Positions 62,878 to 64,000 of a stretch of DNA of 64,000 bases are shown here, one piece after another. Both the position numbers and the translations under genes were made by a program. Source of the DNA: Rhodoferax mekongensis (GTDB lineage Bacteria > Pseudomonadota > Gammaproteobacteria > Burkholderiales > Burkholderiaceae_C); contig NZ_CP132507.1 of NCBI RefSeq assembly GCF_032191775.1, positions 3,621,001-3,685,000 of the forward strand, in the 5' to 3' direction. The notes below the pieces were generated by a model. That model was not told where the DNA came from and did no database searches. It saw only the letters and a list, made by a program, of their open reading frames with translations. The number at the start of each line of letters is the position of its first letter. The stretch's first letter is position 1.

Positions 62878-63810
62878 ATGAAAAAGCTTTTATCTGTATT
62901 GGCCGTGGTGTTCTCACTGGGCATCGCGAGTGTTTCCTTGGATGCCGAGGCCGCCAAGCGTCTGGGTTCCGGCAAATCCATGGGCACGCAACGCCAGGCA
63001 GTGCAAGACAAGGCGCCTTCCGCGCCTACGGCACAAAATGCAGCGCCCGCTGCCGGTGCAGGCGCAGGTGCAGCGGCCGCTTCCAAGCCTTCCTGGATGG
63101 GTCCTGTTGCCGGCTTGGCCGCTGGTTTGGGTATTGCCGCGCTGGCTTCTCACTTCGGTTTCGGTGACGAGCTCGCCTCCATGATGACCATGGCCCTGGT
63201 AGCCTTCGCCGTGATGGCAATCATCGGATTCATCATGCGCAAGCGGGCCATGGCCCGCCAAGGTGGCATGGCCGGTGCAGGCGGCATGATGCCGGCTGGT
63301 GCTGCTGCAGGTGCTGGCACAGGCACATCCAACCAAGCATTCAAGGTCGCTACTCCCGCACCCTCCGGCCTCGGTGGTTCGTCCTCGGGCTCATTGATCG
63401 GTTCCGGCATCGGCGCGCAAAACGCAAGCACTGCCATTCCCGCCGACTTTGACCGTGCAGGTTTCGAGCGCAATGCCAAGGTGAACTTCATCCGCTTGCA
63501 AGCAGCTTATGACGCTGGCAACTTGGACGATATCCGTGAGTTCACCACGCCTGAAATGTTTGCTGAAATCAAGCTGGACTTTGCGGAGCGCGAAGCGGCT
63601 ACCCAGACCAGCGAGGTGGTCCGTATCGACACCACCGTGCTGGAGGTGGTGGAAGAAGCAAACCGCTATCTGGTGAGCGTGAAGTTCACAGGCTTTATCC
63701 GCTTCGGCGCAGGTTGCGACGACGAAACGTTCGACGAAATCTGGCACCTGACCAAGGCTCGCCAAGGTAACGGCGGTTGGGTATTGGCCGGCATTCAGCA
63801 GGTCGAATGA
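62878..63810 (+). CDS. Tim44-domain membrane protein
   Basis: About 310 residues. A signal-like N-terminus ([20 protein letters not shown]) is followed by an Ala-rich linker and two hydrophobic helices ([20 protein letters not shown] and [19 protein letters not shown]). A C-terminal Tim44-like domain follows ([20 protein letters not shown], then [11 protein letters not shown]). In related genomes this gene is usually found near ubi genes. Here its stop overlaps the nuoA ATG (ATGA). An ATG two codons upstream (62872) is an alternative start; GGAG precedes both. Confidence 0.85.
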   Translation: MKKLLSVLAVVFSLGIASVSLDAEAAKRLGSGKSMGTQRQAVQDKAPSAPTAQNAAPAAGAGAGAAAASKPSWMGPVAGLAAGLGIAALASHFGFGDELASMMTMALVAFAVMAIIGFIMRKRAMARQGGMAGAGGMMPAGAAAGAGTGTSNQAFKVATPAPSGLGGSSSGSLIGSGIGAQNASTAIPADFDRAGFERNAKVNFIRLQAAYDAGNLDDIREFTTPEMFAEIKLDFAEREAATQTSEVVRIDTTVLEVVEEANRYLVSVKFTGFIRFGAGCDDETFDEIWHLTKARQGNGGWVLAGIQQVE

Positions 63811-64000
63811 ACCTGGAGCAGTACCTACCGGTCCTGCTGTTCATTGCAGTAGGACTTGCAGTGGGAGTGCTCCCTCAGCTGGCGGGCTACGTTTTGGGGC
63901 CCAGCCGGCCCGATCCGGCAAAGGGCTCGGCCTACGAATGTGGGTTCGAGCCCTTTGGCGATGCGCGCATGCAGTTCAACGTGCGCTTCTATCTGGTCGC
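63807..64000 (+). CDS. nuoA: NADH-quinone oxidoreductase subunit A, 5' part
   Basis: The first 64 codons of NuoA, cut by the window's right edge. It shows the first helix ([20 protein letters not shown]), the conserved GPSRPD and the YECGFEP loop, then [14 protein letters not shown] at the start of helix 2. The [17 protein letters not shown] wording differs from the EAFEDARMKFDVRYYLV I recall for standard beta-proteobacterial NuoA. The ATG overlaps the stop of the Tim44-domain gene by 4 bases. Subunit A helps form the quinone-site region of complex I. Confidence 0.92.
   Translation, partial: MNLEQYLPVLLFIAVGLAVGVLPQLAGYVLGPSRPDPAKGSAYECGFEPFGDARMQFNVRFYLV

Overview
The window reads as chromosomal DNA of a GC-rich betaproteobacterium of the order Burkholderiales, most like Comamonadaceae of the Rhodoferax/Polaromonas/Curvibacter type. 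This rests on gene order (yicC-gmk-rpoZ-spoT with greB opposite; ispE-tRNA-Gln-prs-rplY-pth; M16-M16-rsmD-coaD beside ftsY; hrcA/nadK/recN/rapZ), on protein sequence character, and on a short interspersed repeat that I recall as common in that family. No database search was possible, so the family placement is an inference.

Layout: 1-5.1 kb is a minus-strand run: Ser/Thr kinase, PP2C phosphatase, rph, rdgB, hemW and a CBS-domain protein cut by the left edge. 5.2-9.4 kb is the plus-strand run yicC-gmk-rpoZ-spoT, facing greB and tRNA-Arg. 10.2-17.9 kb is a catabolic cluster resembling the acyclic-terpene (geranyl/citronellyl-CoA) genes atuC-D-E-F plus a BKACE enzyme, opposite an SCP2 protein and a MerR regulator, with a palindromic operator between them. 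18-21.3 kb holds AsmA, an eRF1-like protein and a SPOR lipoprotein. 21.3-23.7 kb is an AT-richer accessory patch: a zinc-ribbon membrane protein, an unknown protein with its own promoter/operator, a MASE1-like membrane protein, a winged-helix regulator and a CAU tRNA. 23.7-36 kb is housekeeping (hrcA, nadK, recN, rapZ, mutY, a dynamin-like GTPase, mutM, a TPR lipoprotein-biogenesis neighbour, lolB, ispE, tRNA-Gln, prs). 36.7-44.7 kb continues with rplY, pth, ferredoxin, uspA, coaD, rsmD, an M16 peptidase pair and ftsY. 44.7-64 kb is more mixed: an orphan solute-binding protein, an OmpA lipoprotein, two patatins, an orphan dCache receptor, an SMP-30-like protein, an EamA exporter, an esterase with an Hsp70-like ATPase, Nudix/LysR/DoxX/pirin, katG, an rRNA methyltransferase, an HPF-type mini-operon, NhaR, a Tim44-domain protein and the first 65 codons of nuoA.

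The most unusual signal is a dispersed element of about 50-60 bp with the core ATAGCTGCTCGCGCA, seen at least nine times in 64 kb. Seven copies overlap coding sequence. Three of these supply part of a signal peptide or lipobox, all in the same reading frame (F-I-A). Others lie inside nadK and mutY, form the N-terminus of the enoyl-CoA hydratase and supply the last codons of rph. Other notable points are the BKACE gene in an atu-like operon that also has a very strong intergenic hairpin, a hairpin covering the start of the dCache gene, a tandem 81-bp repeat between rapZ and mutY, and a NuoA that looks atypical for the family in an unexpected place.

I saw no insertion sequences, prophage, CRISPR array, rRNA operon or replication origin. 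The only gene-free stretch longer than 300 bases is 22831-23155.
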